Shown here one piece after another: positions 44,292 to 51,401 of a stretch of 64,000 nt of DNA. Source of the stretch: Mesobacillus jeotgali (GTDB taxonomy: Bacteria > Bacillota > Bacilli > Bacillales > Cytobacillaceae); NCBI RefSeq assembly GCF_002874535.1, contig NZ_CP025025.1, forward strand, positions 494,001 through 558,000, written 5' to 3'. Every line of letters begins with the position of its first letter. Position 1 is the stretch's first letter. Both the position numbers and the translations under genes were made by a program. The notes under the pieces are model-generated. The model made no database searches, was not told the DNA's origin, and worked only from the letters and a program-made list of their open reading frames with translations.

Positions 44292-44462
44292 TTAAGCGTT
44301 AGCTGGAACTGTGCAGCATTTAGGCTGCTGTTTTTGTTTTCGGGAAATCCAAGGGAATTGCTTTGTTTCTGGCTGTTCAAAGAACTTCCACGCGTGTCTA
44401 GCTTTCCTTTCAACTTCCTGTTGTTTTAACTGTGCCAAAGCTTGGTAATCATGATAAAACAT
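44292..44462 (-). CDS. 56-residue protein with C-terminal Cys-Cys, arsenic island
   Basis: From the ATG at 44462 (AAGGAGAGG site) the minus strand encodes MFYHDYQALAQLKQQEVERK ... PKCCTVPANA, 56 residues. The N-terminal half is an amphipathic charged helix, the middle is aromatic (AWKFFEQPETKQFPW), and a lone CC pair lies near the end. It is placed 26 bases ahead of the permease and behind two ATCAA-N6-TTGAT sites, so it is the first gene of that operon. No family known to me. Missed by a 60-residue cut-off. Confidence 0.72.
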   Translation of the reverse strand: MFYHDYQALAQLKQQEVERKARHAWKFFEQPETKQFPWISRKQKQQPKCCTVPANA

Positions 44463-44478
44463 TTATATCCTCTCCTTG

Positions 44479-44494
44479 ATCAAAATATGTTGAT
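44479..44494. promoter_or_regulatory. ArsR-type operator, site 2
   Basis: ATCAA-aatatg-TTGAT just upstream of the ribosome binding site of the 56-residue gene and its permease. Confidence 0.7.
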
Positions 44495-44500
44495 TTATTT

Positions 44501-44516
44501 ATCAAAAAAAATTGAT
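44501..44516. promoter_or_regulatory. ArsR-type operator, site 3
   Basis: ATCAA-aaaaaa-TTGAT, 22 bases from site 2 (about two helical turns), so dimers could bind side by side on one face. Confidence 0.68.
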
Positions 44517-44524
44517 TAATAATC

Positions 44525-44559
44525 TGAAAAAAGAGACCTTGCTGAATATGCTCTTTTCG
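44525..44559 (-). terminator. Terminator downstream of arsR (minus strand)
   Basis: On the minus strand GAAAAGAG ... CTCTTTTTTC with a 15-base loop, between arsR and the permease operon. It suggests the two are separate transcripts. Confidence 0.6.
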
Positions 44560-44611
44560 AGTCGCTGTTAGATTAATTAAGTAGCAAAATCTAAACGTGT
44601 ACGAAAGGAGC

Positions 44612-44971
44612 CTAACAACAGTTGCTAGGTCTGAAAAGGCAGCAAAGCTCTGGAGATAATAGATGATTGATTTCTTTGGTGTTTACTGTGTAGTAGCTCC
44701 AGGTTCCCTTTGTTTCTTTCTGGATCAGATTGGCATCAAGCAAAATCTTCAAATGATACGACAATTTTGATTGGGGCATGTCAATCAGTTCACTTAGATC
44801 GCAAACGCAGCTGGAGTCTTGCTGGCATAGAAGATTGAGGATGTGCAGGCGTTTTTGGTCGGCAAGGGCTTTGAACTTCTTCTCATATTTTTCAAAGGTG
44901 CTTTGAAGCGGCGGTTCCTTGGCTGCTTTGGTGTCAGTTGTCAGGTCTGTTAAAGGAATGAATTTTTCCAC
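44612..44971 (-). CDS. arsR: ArsR-family arsenic-responsive repressor, skin-element type
   Basis: 119 residues from a GTG after AAGGAGAG. The HTH region (FKALADQKRLHILNLL, SKLSYHLKILLDANLI, KGTWSYY) aligns closely with ArsR of the B. subtilis skin-element ars operon. The sensing helix carries SCVCDL, a CxC As(III) site, and the C-terminus has ELCC and SNCC, extra Cys pairs also present in the skin protein. It is a dimeric repressor released by arsenite or antimonite. It is divergent from the arsB operon, and its promoter carries the operators at 44987 and 45046. Confidence 0.93.
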   Translation of the reverse strand: MEKFIPLTDLTTDTKAAKEPPLQSTFEKYEKKFKALADQKRLHILNLLCQQDSSCVCDLSELIDMPQSKLSYHLKILLDANLIQKETKGTWSYYTVNTKEINHLLSPELCCLFRPSNCC

Positions 44972-44986
44972 TTTCAGCTCTCCTTA

Positions 44987-45002
44987 ATCAAAATCTCTTG
45001 AT
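44987..45002. promoter_or_regulatory. ArsR-type operator, site 4
   Basis: ATCAA-aatctc-TTGAT between the arsR minus-10 (45010-45015) and its ribosome binding site. Confidence 0.72.
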
Positions 45003-45009
45003 ATATTGT

Positions 45010-45038
45010 ATTATATTTCCTTTAAAACCATTTTGCAA
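45010..45038 (-). promoter_or_regulatory. arsR promoter
   Basis: On the minus strand TTGCAA (45033-45038), 17-base spacer, TATAAT (45010-45015). It is bracketed by operator sites 4 and 5. Confidence 0.75.
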
Positions 45039-45045
45039 CTGTTAA

Positions 45046-45061
45046 ATCAAATTTTTTTGAT
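45046..45061. promoter_or_regulatory. ArsR-type operator, site 5
   Basis: ATCAA-attttt-TTGAT just upstream of the arsR minus-35, in the divergent spacer. Confidence 0.7.
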
Positions 45062-45121
45062 TTTAAATAAAATCGGTGGGTAGTAGAAATATTAAGAGAA
45101 TGTAAATTTCGCTAAAAGCCC

Positions 45122-45150
45122 TTGAACATATAAGCAAATCATTATATGAT
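45122..45150 (+). promoter_or_regulatory. Promoter of the arsR2-arsBCDA operon with its own palindrome
   Basis: TTGAAC (45122-45127), 17-base spacer, TATGAT (45145-45150). A perfect 13-base palindrome ATCAT-tat-ATGAT (45138-45150) covers the minus-10. It differs from the ATCAA-N6-TTGAT sites and is a likely target of the second ArsR protein. Confidence 0.68.
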
Positions 45151-45177
45151 GATACGGTAATTGGAGGTGGAGAGTAA

Positions 45178-45522
45178 TTGATAAAGCAAAGTATTGAAAT
45201 GGATCAGGCTGCTGCAGTGCTCAAGCTGCTTGGTGACAAGACGCGTTTGACGATGATGAGGATTCTTGCGGACCATGATTGCTGTGTTTGTGAGTTTGTA
45301 GCAATGTTCGATGCCAGCCAGCCGGCGATCAGCCAGCATATCCGCAAGCTTAAGGATGCAGGCTTGGTAAAAGAGAGCAGGAGAGGGCAGTGGATTTTTT
45401 ACTCGCTGAACAGGCAATATGAGCATTTCGATTTTATTCAATTGCTCATGGGTGCACTTCCAAGCCAGGAAGAAAAATTAACAGAACTTGAAAAGCAGGG
45501 AAAACGGATTTCCTGTGATTAA
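45178..45522 (+). CDS. arsR: Second ArsR-family regulator heading the arsenic operon
   Basis: 114 residues from a TTG (GGAGGTGGAGAG upstream). HTH pattern LLGDKTRLTMMRILADHDCC, PAISQHIRKLKDAGLV, RRGQWIFYSLN. The DCCVCEF motif supplies three cysteines for As(III) near residue 38. It belongs to a different ArsR branch from the divergent gene, with no C-terminal Cys pairs. It is followed after nine bases by arsB, so it is co-transcribed with the resistance genes and probably autoregulated. Confidence 0.9.
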   Translation: MIKQSIEMDQAAAVLKLLGDKTRLTMMRILADHDCCVCEFVAMFDASQPAISQHIRKLKDAGLVKESRRGQWIFYSLNRQYEHFDFIQLLMGALPSQEEKLTELEKQGKRISCD

Positions 45523-45537
45523 CGGAGGTGTGTGGAT

Positions 45538-46833
45538 TTGTCATTACCGATTATAGCTTCACTGATTTTCCTCGTGACGCTGACATTAGTCATCTGGCAG
45601 CCTAAAGGGCTGGGAATTGGCTGGTCAGCTGTAGGGGGAGCAATTTTAGCTTTGATCTTCGGTGTTGTTGACTTCCAGGATGTAATCGATGTTACCGGAA
45701 TCGTTTGGAATGCAACACTCGCATTTATCGCAATCATTATTATTTCACTTATTTTAGATGAGATTGGATTTTTTGAATGGTCTGCCTTACATATGGCGAG
45801 GGCAGCAAAGGGTAACGGAGTCAAAATGTTCGTGTACGTCACCCTGCTTGGTGCTGCTGTTGCTGCTTTGTTCGCAAACGACGGGGCCGCACTGATTTTG
45901 ACGCCAATCGTACTGGCGATGGTGCGGAACCTGAAATTTGAAGAAAAGATGGTGTTTCCTTTTATCATCGCAAGTGGATTCATAGCCGATACTACTTCAT
46001 TGCCGCTCGTTGTCAGCAACCTGGTCAATATCGTATCTGCCGACTTCTTTGATATTGGGTTCGTCGAATATGCATCCCGCATGATCGTGCCTAACTTCTT
46101 CTCACTGGGTGCCAGTATTTTGGTTTTGTATTTATTTTTCCGCAAGAGCATCCCGAAAAATTACGAGATGTCTGACTTGAAAAAGCCATCTGAAGCGATC
46201 AAGGATATGAAGATGTTCCGCTTATCGTGGATTGTTTTGGGAGTTCTGCTTGTAGGCTACTTTGCAAGTGAATTCCTGAACATCCCGGTATCATTCATTG
46301 CCGGGATCGTAGCGATTTTCTTCTTGATAATGGCAAGAAGGAGCCCGGCTGTCCATACGTCCACCGTCGTCAAAGGCGCACCATGGGCGATTGTATTCTT
46401 CTCGATTGGCATGTATGTGGTGGTTTACGGATTGCGTAATGCAGGATTGACGAACATCCTGGCAGATGTCATCCAGGCTGCGGCTGACCAGGGCTTATTT
46501 GTCGCAACGATTGGCATGGGCTTCATCGCGGCAATTCTTTCTTCGATCATGAACAATATGCCAACTGTCATGATTGATGCTCTTGCGATTGCGGATACTA
46601 ACACAACAGGTGTTGTTCGCGAAGCGCTGATTTATGCAAATGTTATTGGATCTGACTTAGGTCCGAAAATCACCCCGATTGGATCACTGGCAACACTGCT
46701 GTGGCTGCACGTCCTTTCACTGAAAGGCGTCAAGATTTCATGGGGCACTTATTTTAAAACAGGAATCATTTTAACCATTCCTACTTTGTTTATCACTTTG
46801 GTAGGTCTATATATTTGGTTACTCATTATCTAA
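45538..46833 (+). CDS. arsB: Arsenite/antimonite efflux pump ArsB
   Basis: 431 residues from the TTG at 45538, nine bases after GGAGG. A GTG at 45532 is too close to that site. About twelve membrane helices. The sequence matches Bacillus ArsB along its length, including [40 protein letters not shown], the inverted-repeat counterpart [13 protein letters not shown], and [19 protein letters not shown]. It exports As(III) and Sb(III), alone by proton exchange or with the ArsA ATPase encoded downstream. Confidence 0.96.
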   Translation: MSLPIIASLIFLVTLTLVIWQPKGLGIGWSAVGGAILALIFGVVDFQDVIDVTGIVWNATLAFIAIIIISLILDEIGFFEWSALHMARAAKGNGVKMFVYVTLLGAAVAALFANDGAALILTPIVLAMVRNLKFEEKMVFPFIIASGFIADTTSLPLVVSNLVNIVSADFFDIGFVEYASRMIVPNFFSLGASILVLYLFFRKSIPKNYEMSDLKKPSEAIKDMKMFRLSWIVLGVLLVGYFASEFLNIPVSFIAGIVAIFFLIMARRSPAVHTSTVVKGAPWAIVFFSIGMYVVVYGLRNAGLTNILADVIQAAADQGLFVATIGMGFIAAILSSIMNNMPTVMIDALAIADTNTTGVVREALIYANVIGSDLGPKITPIGSLATLLWLHVLSLKGVKISWGTYFKTGIILTIPTLFITLVGLYIWLLII

Positions 46834-46854
46834 TAACAAGGGAGCGAATCTACT

Positions 46855-47274
46855 ATGTCTAAAAAAACAATCTACTTCTTATGTACTGGAAACTCTTGCA
46901 GAAGCCAAATGGCTGAAGGATGGGCAAAAAAATATCTAGGTGACGAGTGGGAAGTGAAGAGTGCGGGTCTGGAAGCGCACGGCTTGAACCCTAACGCTGT
47001 GAAAGCAATGAAGGAAGTAGACATCGATATCACGAATCAGACATCAGATGTGATTGATACTGAAATTCTGAACAATTCTGAGCTTGTCGTCACACTTTGC
47101 GGCCATGCAGATGAGCACTGTCCAGTAACACCTCCTCATGTAAAACGTGAACACTGGGGCTTTGACGACCCAGCAAAAGCTGAGGGAACCGAAGAAGAAA
47201 AGTGGGCTGTCTTCCAGCGCGTCCGCGACCAAATCAGCGACCGCATCAAGACGTTTGCAGAGACTGGGAAATAA
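46855..47274 (+). CDS. arsC: Thioredoxin-dependent arsenate reductase ArsC
   Basis: 139 residues with the low-molecular-weight phosphatase fold. Nucleophile Cys10 lies in the P-loop CTGNSCRS, and the redox pair is Cys82 and Cys89 ([17 protein letters not shown]), followed by HWGFDDPA. All three cysteines of the thioredoxin-coupled (S. aureus/B. subtilis) class are present. It reduces arsenate to arsenite, the ArsB substrate. GGGAG precedes the ATG. Confidence 0.96.
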   Translation: MSKKTIYFLCTGNSCRSQMAEGWAKKYLGDEWEVKSAGLEAHGLNPNAVKAMKEVDIDITNQTSDVIDTEILNNSELVVTLCGHADEHCPVTPPHVKREHWGFDDPAKAEGTEEEKWAVFQRVRDQISDRIKTFAETGK

Positions 47275-47287
47275 GAAAGACCATGCA

Positions 47288-47311
47288 GCCAAGGGGAAAC
47301 TCTTGGCTTTT
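47288..47311 (+). terminator. Intra-operon hairpin between arsC and arsD
   Basis: GCCAAG-gggaaact-CTTGGC-TTTTG. It is likely a partial terminator or RNA processing/stability signal setting arsD-arsA levels below arsB-arsC. Confidence 0.6.
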
Positions 47312-47334
47312 GCTCTAAGGGAGGAGAAAAAGAA

Positions 47335-47682
47335 ATGAAGACAATTAAAATCTTTGACCCGGCATTGTGCTGCCCAACAGGCGTCTGCGGACCTAGTGTA
47401 GATCCGGAATTAACAAGGGTTGCCTCCGCGATTTTTATCCTGGAGAAAAAAGGCTTTCCGATCAGCCGCTATAATCTTGCAAATGACCCAGCAGCATTCG
47501 TTGAACATAAGGAAGTGAATCAGGTATTGCATGAAAGAGGACCAGATGCCCTGCCACTTGTAATGCTGGACGGAAAAGTCGAGAAAGTGGGCAGTTATCC
47601 TTCCAATGAAGAATTTGCGAGCTGGCTGGGCGTTGATGTGAAAGAACTGACCCCTGAAAAGCCGCGTAATCAATTGCTGTAA
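47335..47682 (+). CDS. arsD: Arsenic metallochaperone ArsD
   Basis: 115 residues. The As(III)-binding triad Cys12-Cys13-Cys18 (PALCCPTGVCGP) is in the canonical place. The C-terminal Cys-Cys pairs of plasmid R773 ArsD are absent, as in many chromosomal forms, and are not needed for chaperone activity. It passes As(III) to ArsA. GGGAGGAG lies upstream, and the gene is 15 bases ahead of arsA. Confidence 0.94.
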   Translation: MKTIKIFDPALCCPTGVCGPSVDPELTRVASAIFILEKKGFPISRYNLANDPAAFVEHKEVNQVLHERGPDALPLVMLDGKVEKVGSYPSNEEFASWLGVDVKELTPEKPRNQLL

Positions 47683-47697
47683 GGAGGGAGACCAGCT

Positions 47698-49482
47698 ATG
47701 TTCCAAACTTTCCATCCGAAATATGTAGTCAACACCCCTTATCTCTTTTTTACCGGAAAAGGCGGAGTGGGGAAGACCTCCACTGCCTGTGCCACAGCAG
47801 TTGCGCTGGCGGATACGGGAAAAAAGGTATTGATTGTGAGCACAGACCCGGCATCGAATCTGCAGGATGTGTTTGATATTGAAATCGGTAATGATCCAGT
47901 TGAAGTCCCATCTGTTCCAAATCTTTCGGCATGCAATATCGACCCGGAGGAATCTGCCCGCCAATATCGGGAAAAAGTGATTTCTCCTTATCGGAGCGCA
48001 TTGCCGGAAAGTGTGGTCGCGACGATGGAGGAACAGCTTTCCGGTGCGTGTACAGTGGAAATCGCTGCTTTCGATGAGTTCTCCAACCTGCTTACCGACC
48101 AGGAGTTAATTAGTCAGTACGACCACATCTTGTTCGATACGGCTCCGACAGGACATACCCTGAGACTCCTTCAGCTGCCAACTGCCTGGAGCAGCTTTTT
48201 AGAGGAAAGCACTCACGGAGCTTCGTGCCTGGGCCCGCTATCAGGTCTTGGAGAAAAAAAGCAGATGTACAGCTCGACGGTAAAAGCTCTGTCTGATCCA
48301 AAAATGACGACACTGATTCTCGTGACAAGGCCAGAACCTTCTTCGATGCTCGAAGCAGAACGGGCTTCGGCAGAGTTAAAGGAAATCGGGATGGAAAACC
48401 AGGTCGTCATTATCAATGGACTGTTGCAGAAGCATATAAAGGAAGACAGAATATCAAAAGCATTCTTCGACCGGCAGCAAAGCGCTTTGGCTGAAATGCC
48501 TGCTCGCTTGAAGCAAGTAGGGATGTTCGCGATTCCATATGTTCCATTTTCATTGACCGGAGTCGGAAACCTTCGCCACATGTTCAATAGTGTAACTCAT
48601 TCTGTTGAAATCAATGAGGTAGAGCTTTCTGAAGACCGTCTGCATTCCCTGCAGGATCTCGTAAATGATTTTGCTCAAAGAGATATGAGGATCATTTTTA
48701 CAATGGGAAAGGGCGGAGTCGGAAAAACGACGATCGCTTCTGCAATTGCCGTCGGTCTTGCTGAAAAAGGCATTAAGGTTCATTTGACGACAACAGATCC
48801 AGCGGCTCACCTGGACTATGCGTTCCAGCAGAAAAATGCCTATAATCGTTTGTCAATCAGCCGCCTTGATCCGAAAAAAGAGGTTGAGGCATATAAGGAA
48901 GCGGTTCTGTCACAAAATAAGAACCAGTTAAATGAAGAAGCCCTTGCTTATCTCGAGGAGGACCTGAATTCACCATGTACCGAAGAGATCGCCGTATTCC
49001 AGGCATTTGCCGATATTGTGGAGAAGTCTAAGGACGAGGTAGTGGTCATTGACACAGCACCAACTGGACATACTTTGCTGCTATTGAATTCGGCTGAGTC
49101 ATATCATAAAGAAATATCACGTTCGACAGGTACGGTATCCGAAAGTGTCCAGAATTTATTGCCGAAATTGCGAAATCCAGAGGAAACGAGCGTGGTAATC
49201 GTTACGTTGCCAGAAGCGACTCCTGTTCTGGAGGCAACACGCTTGCGGGATGATTTAAAGCGGGCCTCGATCGAACCGCAATGGTGGGTAATCAATCAGA
49301 GCCTGTATGCACAGCAGACGACGGACCCTATTTTACAGAGCAAAGCTGAAGCGGAAAAAGTCTGGATCAAGAAAGTCAGTGAAGAGGTTGCTGAGAAGAC
49401 GAGCATCGTTCCATGGCAGCCAGAAGAAAAACTCGGGTACGATAAAATGAAGGACTTGATCAATAGCAGTTTTTCGCATTGA
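47698..49482 (+). CDS. arsA: Arsenite-transporting ATPase ArsA
   Basis: 594 residues in two homologous halves. Each has a deviant Walker A (GKGGVGKTS at about 20, GKGGVGKTT at about 340) and the signal-transducing DTAPTGHTLRLL / DTAPTGHTLLLL segment. The three As(III)-ligand cysteines of the family are present: LSGACTVEIAAF, GASCLGP and NSPCTEEIAVF. It is a cytosolic ATPase that docks on ArsB and receives arsenite from ArsD. GGAGGGAG precedes the ATG. Confidence 0.95.
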   Translation: MFQTFHPKYVVNTPYLFFTGKGGVGKTSTACATAVALADTGKKVLIVSTDPASNLQDVFDIEIGNDPVEVPSVPNLSACNIDPEESARQYREKVISPYRSALPESVVATMEEQLSGACTVEIAAFDEFSNLLTDQELISQYDHILFDTAPTGHTLRLLQLPTAWSSFLEESTHGASCLGPLSGLGEKKQMYSSTVKALSDPKMTTLILVTRPEPSSMLEAERASAELKEIGMENQVVIINGLLQKHIKEDRISKAFFDRQQSALAEMPARLKQVGMFAIPYVPFSLTGVGNLRHMFNSVTHSVEINEVELSEDRLHSLQDLVNDFAQRDMRIIFTMGKGGVGKTTIASAIAVGLAEKGIKVHLTTTDPAAHLDYAFQQKNAYNRLSISRLDPKKEVEAYKEAVLSQNKNQLNEEALAYLEEDLNSPCTEEIAVFQAFADIVEKSKDEVVVIDTAPTGHTLLLLNSAESYHKEISRSTGTVSESVQNLLPKLRNPEETSVVIVTLPEATPVLEATRLRDDLKRASIEPQWWVINQSLYAQQTTDPILQSKAEAEKVWIKKVSEEVAEKTSIVPWQPEEKLGYDKMKDLINSSFSH

Positions 49483-49668
49483 TTATTGCTTTTCAAACTT
49501 GTCCTTGCATCCGTAGTTTTATAAGCGTCGGGCTCTTTTCGAGGAGACTACTGAATAGGGAATGCAGGAAAAATAGTGAAAACCCAGTTGCCGGTTTTTA
49601 CTTTTGGTTGTACAAGCAACAAAGTTTACGAAAAGAGCTTAATCAATAGCTGAAAGGTGGATTCATAA

Positions 49669-50091
49669 ATGAACGGATACCAGGAATTAATCCCAAAACG
49701 AATTTACATTGGCGGGGCAGATGCCATTCCAGAATTGCTGGAAAAGGAAAAAATCGATGTTGTGTACGATTTACGTGCGGAAAATACAGAAGGCGATTAT
49801 GATTATAATCGAAAGCACCAGCCAATCGTCGACAATGCCGAGAACCAGGACGAGTCTGTGAAGCAGGCCATTGACGAGGTCATCAACGCATACGAATCTG
49901 GAAAGAATGTTTATTTCCACTGCTCAGGCGGAAAAAATAGGACAGGTACTGTAGCGATTGGAACATTGCTGAAGCTTGGAGAAGCGAACAGCGTTGAAGA
50001 AGCTGAAGCAAAGGCTAAGGGGATTCGCAAAGTCATTAACGTGAATCCAGAAATGAAGGCAGCGCTGGGAAGATTGTTCCCAAACGCGTAA
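49669..50091 (+). CDS. CX5R protein phosphatase (dual-specificity/tyrosine-like) in the arsenic operon
   Basis: 140 residues. The P-loop is HCSGGKNRTG with Cys85 and Arg91 (CX5R), and a general-acid Asp region lies upstream (VVYDLRAENTEGDYDY). It is a small soluble dual-specificity-type phosphatase, distinct from the LMW-fold ArsC. It lies 186 bases after arsA and 16 bases before the HesB-like gene, so it is probably part of the same operon. A role in arsenic response is suggested by position only. AAAGGTGG site. Confidence 0.82.
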   Translation: MNGYQELIPKRIYIGGADAIPELLEKEKIDVVYDLRAENTEGDYDYNRKHQPIVDNAENQDESVKQAIDEVINAYESGKNVYFHCSGGKNRTGTVAIGTLLKLGEANSVEEAEAKAKGIRKVINVNPEMKAALGRLFPNA

Positions 50092-50107
50092 GATAGGAGG
50101 AAGTTTT

Positions 50108-50386
50108 GTGAAAATTACAGATCAAGCTCGTGACAGCTTAAAACAGCTGCTGAAAGAGCAAAATGCAACCGGCATTCGTGTGTTTTTTGCCGGCATCAGT
50201 TGAGGTAGGCCAAAGTTAGGACTGGCTCTGGATGAGCCGGAATCAGATGATGAAGTAATAGAATCAAATGGTATCAGAGTAGCAATCGATCCATCGATTG
50301 AAATAGAAGCTAAGGAATCGACGCTCGATTTTGACGAGCAGGCCACTGGCTTCGTTTTATCAGGAAACGACAGGGATTGCTGTTAA
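50108..50386 (+). CDS. HesB-like protein with in-frame UGA, candidate selenoprotein
   Basis: The GTG at 50108 (AGGAGG upstream) opens a frame of 93 codons to TAA at 50386 with a single in-frame TGA at codon 32 (50201-50203). Reading it as Sec gives VRVFFAGIS-U-GRPKLGLALDEPESDDE-type context (residues 23-47) and a C-terminal DCC. This matches the HesB-related family in which the conserved Cys of the HesB/IscA domain is Sec in several members (HesB-like selenoprotein family, TIGR01911). A 7-bp hairpin follows at 50222-50240. The alternative is a nonsense-mutated cysteine gene. Codon use continues normally after the TGA, which favours readthrough. Confidence 0.8.
50222..50240 (+). promoter_or_regulatory. 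bSECIS-like hairpin after the in-frame UGA
   Basis: CTGGCTC-tggat-GAGCCGG: seven base pairs including one G-U, loop with two exposed G residues about 27 bases after the UGA. That lies within the distance reported for bacterial SECIS elements, and SelB recognises an apical-loop G. Confidence 0.65.
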
Positions 50387-50394
50387 GATGACAG

Positions 50395-50428
50395 AGCCGG
50401 TGTATGAACTCATGCACCGGCTTTTTTT
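50395..50428 (+). terminator. Terminator of the arsenic operon
   Basis: AGCCGGTG-t-ATG-aact-CAT-g-CACCGGCT followed by TTTTTT. Confidence 0.92.
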
Positions 50429-50437
50429 ATAAAAAAA

Positions 50438-50469
50438 TTGACACTGTGGTGCGCTACATAGTTTAAGAT
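50438..50469 (+). promoter_or_regulatory. MerR-type promoter with long spacer
   Basis: TTGACA (50438-50443) and TAAGAT (50464-50469) separated by 20 bases, with a dyad ACTGTG ... CATAGT inside the spacer, the classic layout for activation by a MerR protein that twists the DNA. Confidence 0.7.
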
Positions 50470-50489
50470 GTTTGTAAAAGGAGGCCGAA

Positions 50490-50840
50490 ATGTACAAGGT
50501 AAGCGAATTTTCCAAAATGACGGGACTTAGCAAGGAGACATTGCGCTATTATGCGGAAATCAAACTGCTCGAGCCAGTATTTATCGATCCGAATAACAAG
50601 TACCGCTATTATGACAATGGTTCCTATTTGGTAGCAAGATTATTGGTGCATCTGAGGCGCTTCAATTTTACCATCCAGGAAATGCTGACCGTCGTGAACG
50701 ATGAATCGTTTGAAAATCTGGAACAAATATTATGGAAAAAGCGACAGGGCCTTGTCGATCAGGTGCAGGAGCTGGAAAAACTCATTGAAGAAATGGATGA
50801 TTTCTTCGAATTTGGGATGGAGGACACAGAAGATGATTAA
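50490..50840 (+). CDS. MerR-family transcriptional regulator
   Basis: 116 residues from the ATG at 50490 (AAAGGAGG). MerR winged HTH at the N-terminus (YKVSEFSKMTGLSKETLRYY, then NKYRYYDNGS). A dimerisation coiled coil (DQVQELEKLIEEMDDFFEFG) completes a short protein with almost no effector domain. No Cys ligand is present, so it is not a classical metal sensor. It overlaps the SRPBCC gene by eight bases and probably activates both from the long-spacer promoter upstream. Confidence 0.9.
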   Translation: MYKVSEFSKMTGLSKETLRYYAEIKLLEPVFIDPNNKYRYYDNGSYLVARLLVHLRRFNFTIQEMLTVVNDESFENLEQILWKKRQGLVDQVQELEKLIEEMDDFFEFGMEDTEDD

Positions 50841-51294
50841 ATGGTATGAAGAGCGGATCATTCCTGTCAATATCGAGACAATCTGGACATTATTCGAGCT
50901 GGATAACATCCAGAGAATTATGCCGAATGTGGTAGAGAACAAGGTGATTGAAAAGAAAGAGGGAGTCGTCGGCTCGAAGTACGAACAGAAATATAAAGAA
51001 GGCAAGCGAATCGAAACGTATATCGTTGAAGACCTCGAGTACGAAAACACTTCTGTTAAAAAACATAACAAAATCGGGTTCACGCTAGCAAAGGCATTTC
51101 AGGTTGAAGCGGCGTTTACGCTGATCAAGGTCGGAGAGAATGAGACCAGGTTTGTTTATCAAGGACAGAATACTGGATTAAACTTCCTGGGCAAGACCTT
51201 GTTAAAATTAGGCGGCGAAAAGAACAACAAGAAGGTAGTTACCGATTTTATGGATCGGGTGGAAAGTGAAGCGCTGATGGAAGAGAAGAAGTGA
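50833..51294 (+). CDS. SRPBCC (START-like) domain protein
   Basis: 153 residues from the ATG at 50833 (GGAGGACA site), overlapping the merR stop codon. The sequence WYEERIIPVNIETIWTLFEL at the N-terminus, then GSKYEQKYKEGKRIETYIVE and a long C-terminal helix, matches the helix-grip SRPBCC fold that binds hydrophobic ligands. Coupling with MerR suggests it binds or senses the same ligand, but no ligand is known. Confidence 0.82.
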   Translation: MIKWYEERIIPVNIETIWTLFELDNIQRIMPNVVENKVIEKKEGVVGSKYEQKYKEGKRIETYIVEDLEYENTSVKKHNKIGFTLAKAFQVEAAFTLIKVGENETRFVYQGQNTGLNFLGKTLLKLGGEKNNKKVVTDFMDRVESEALMEEKK

Positions 51295-51401
51295 GTAGTT
51301 TGTCGAATAATGTAATATCCTTTGCTTTTTTGTCATGATAACTTAAAACCACCTTTACAGTGCCATGCTAAGATAATGGCAGAAAAGGAGGTAATCATAC
51401 T

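Noticed and set aside
50122-50346. 74-residue minus-strand frame, Ser-rich
   Set aside because: It is the antisense shadow of the HesB-like gene that reads through a TGA.
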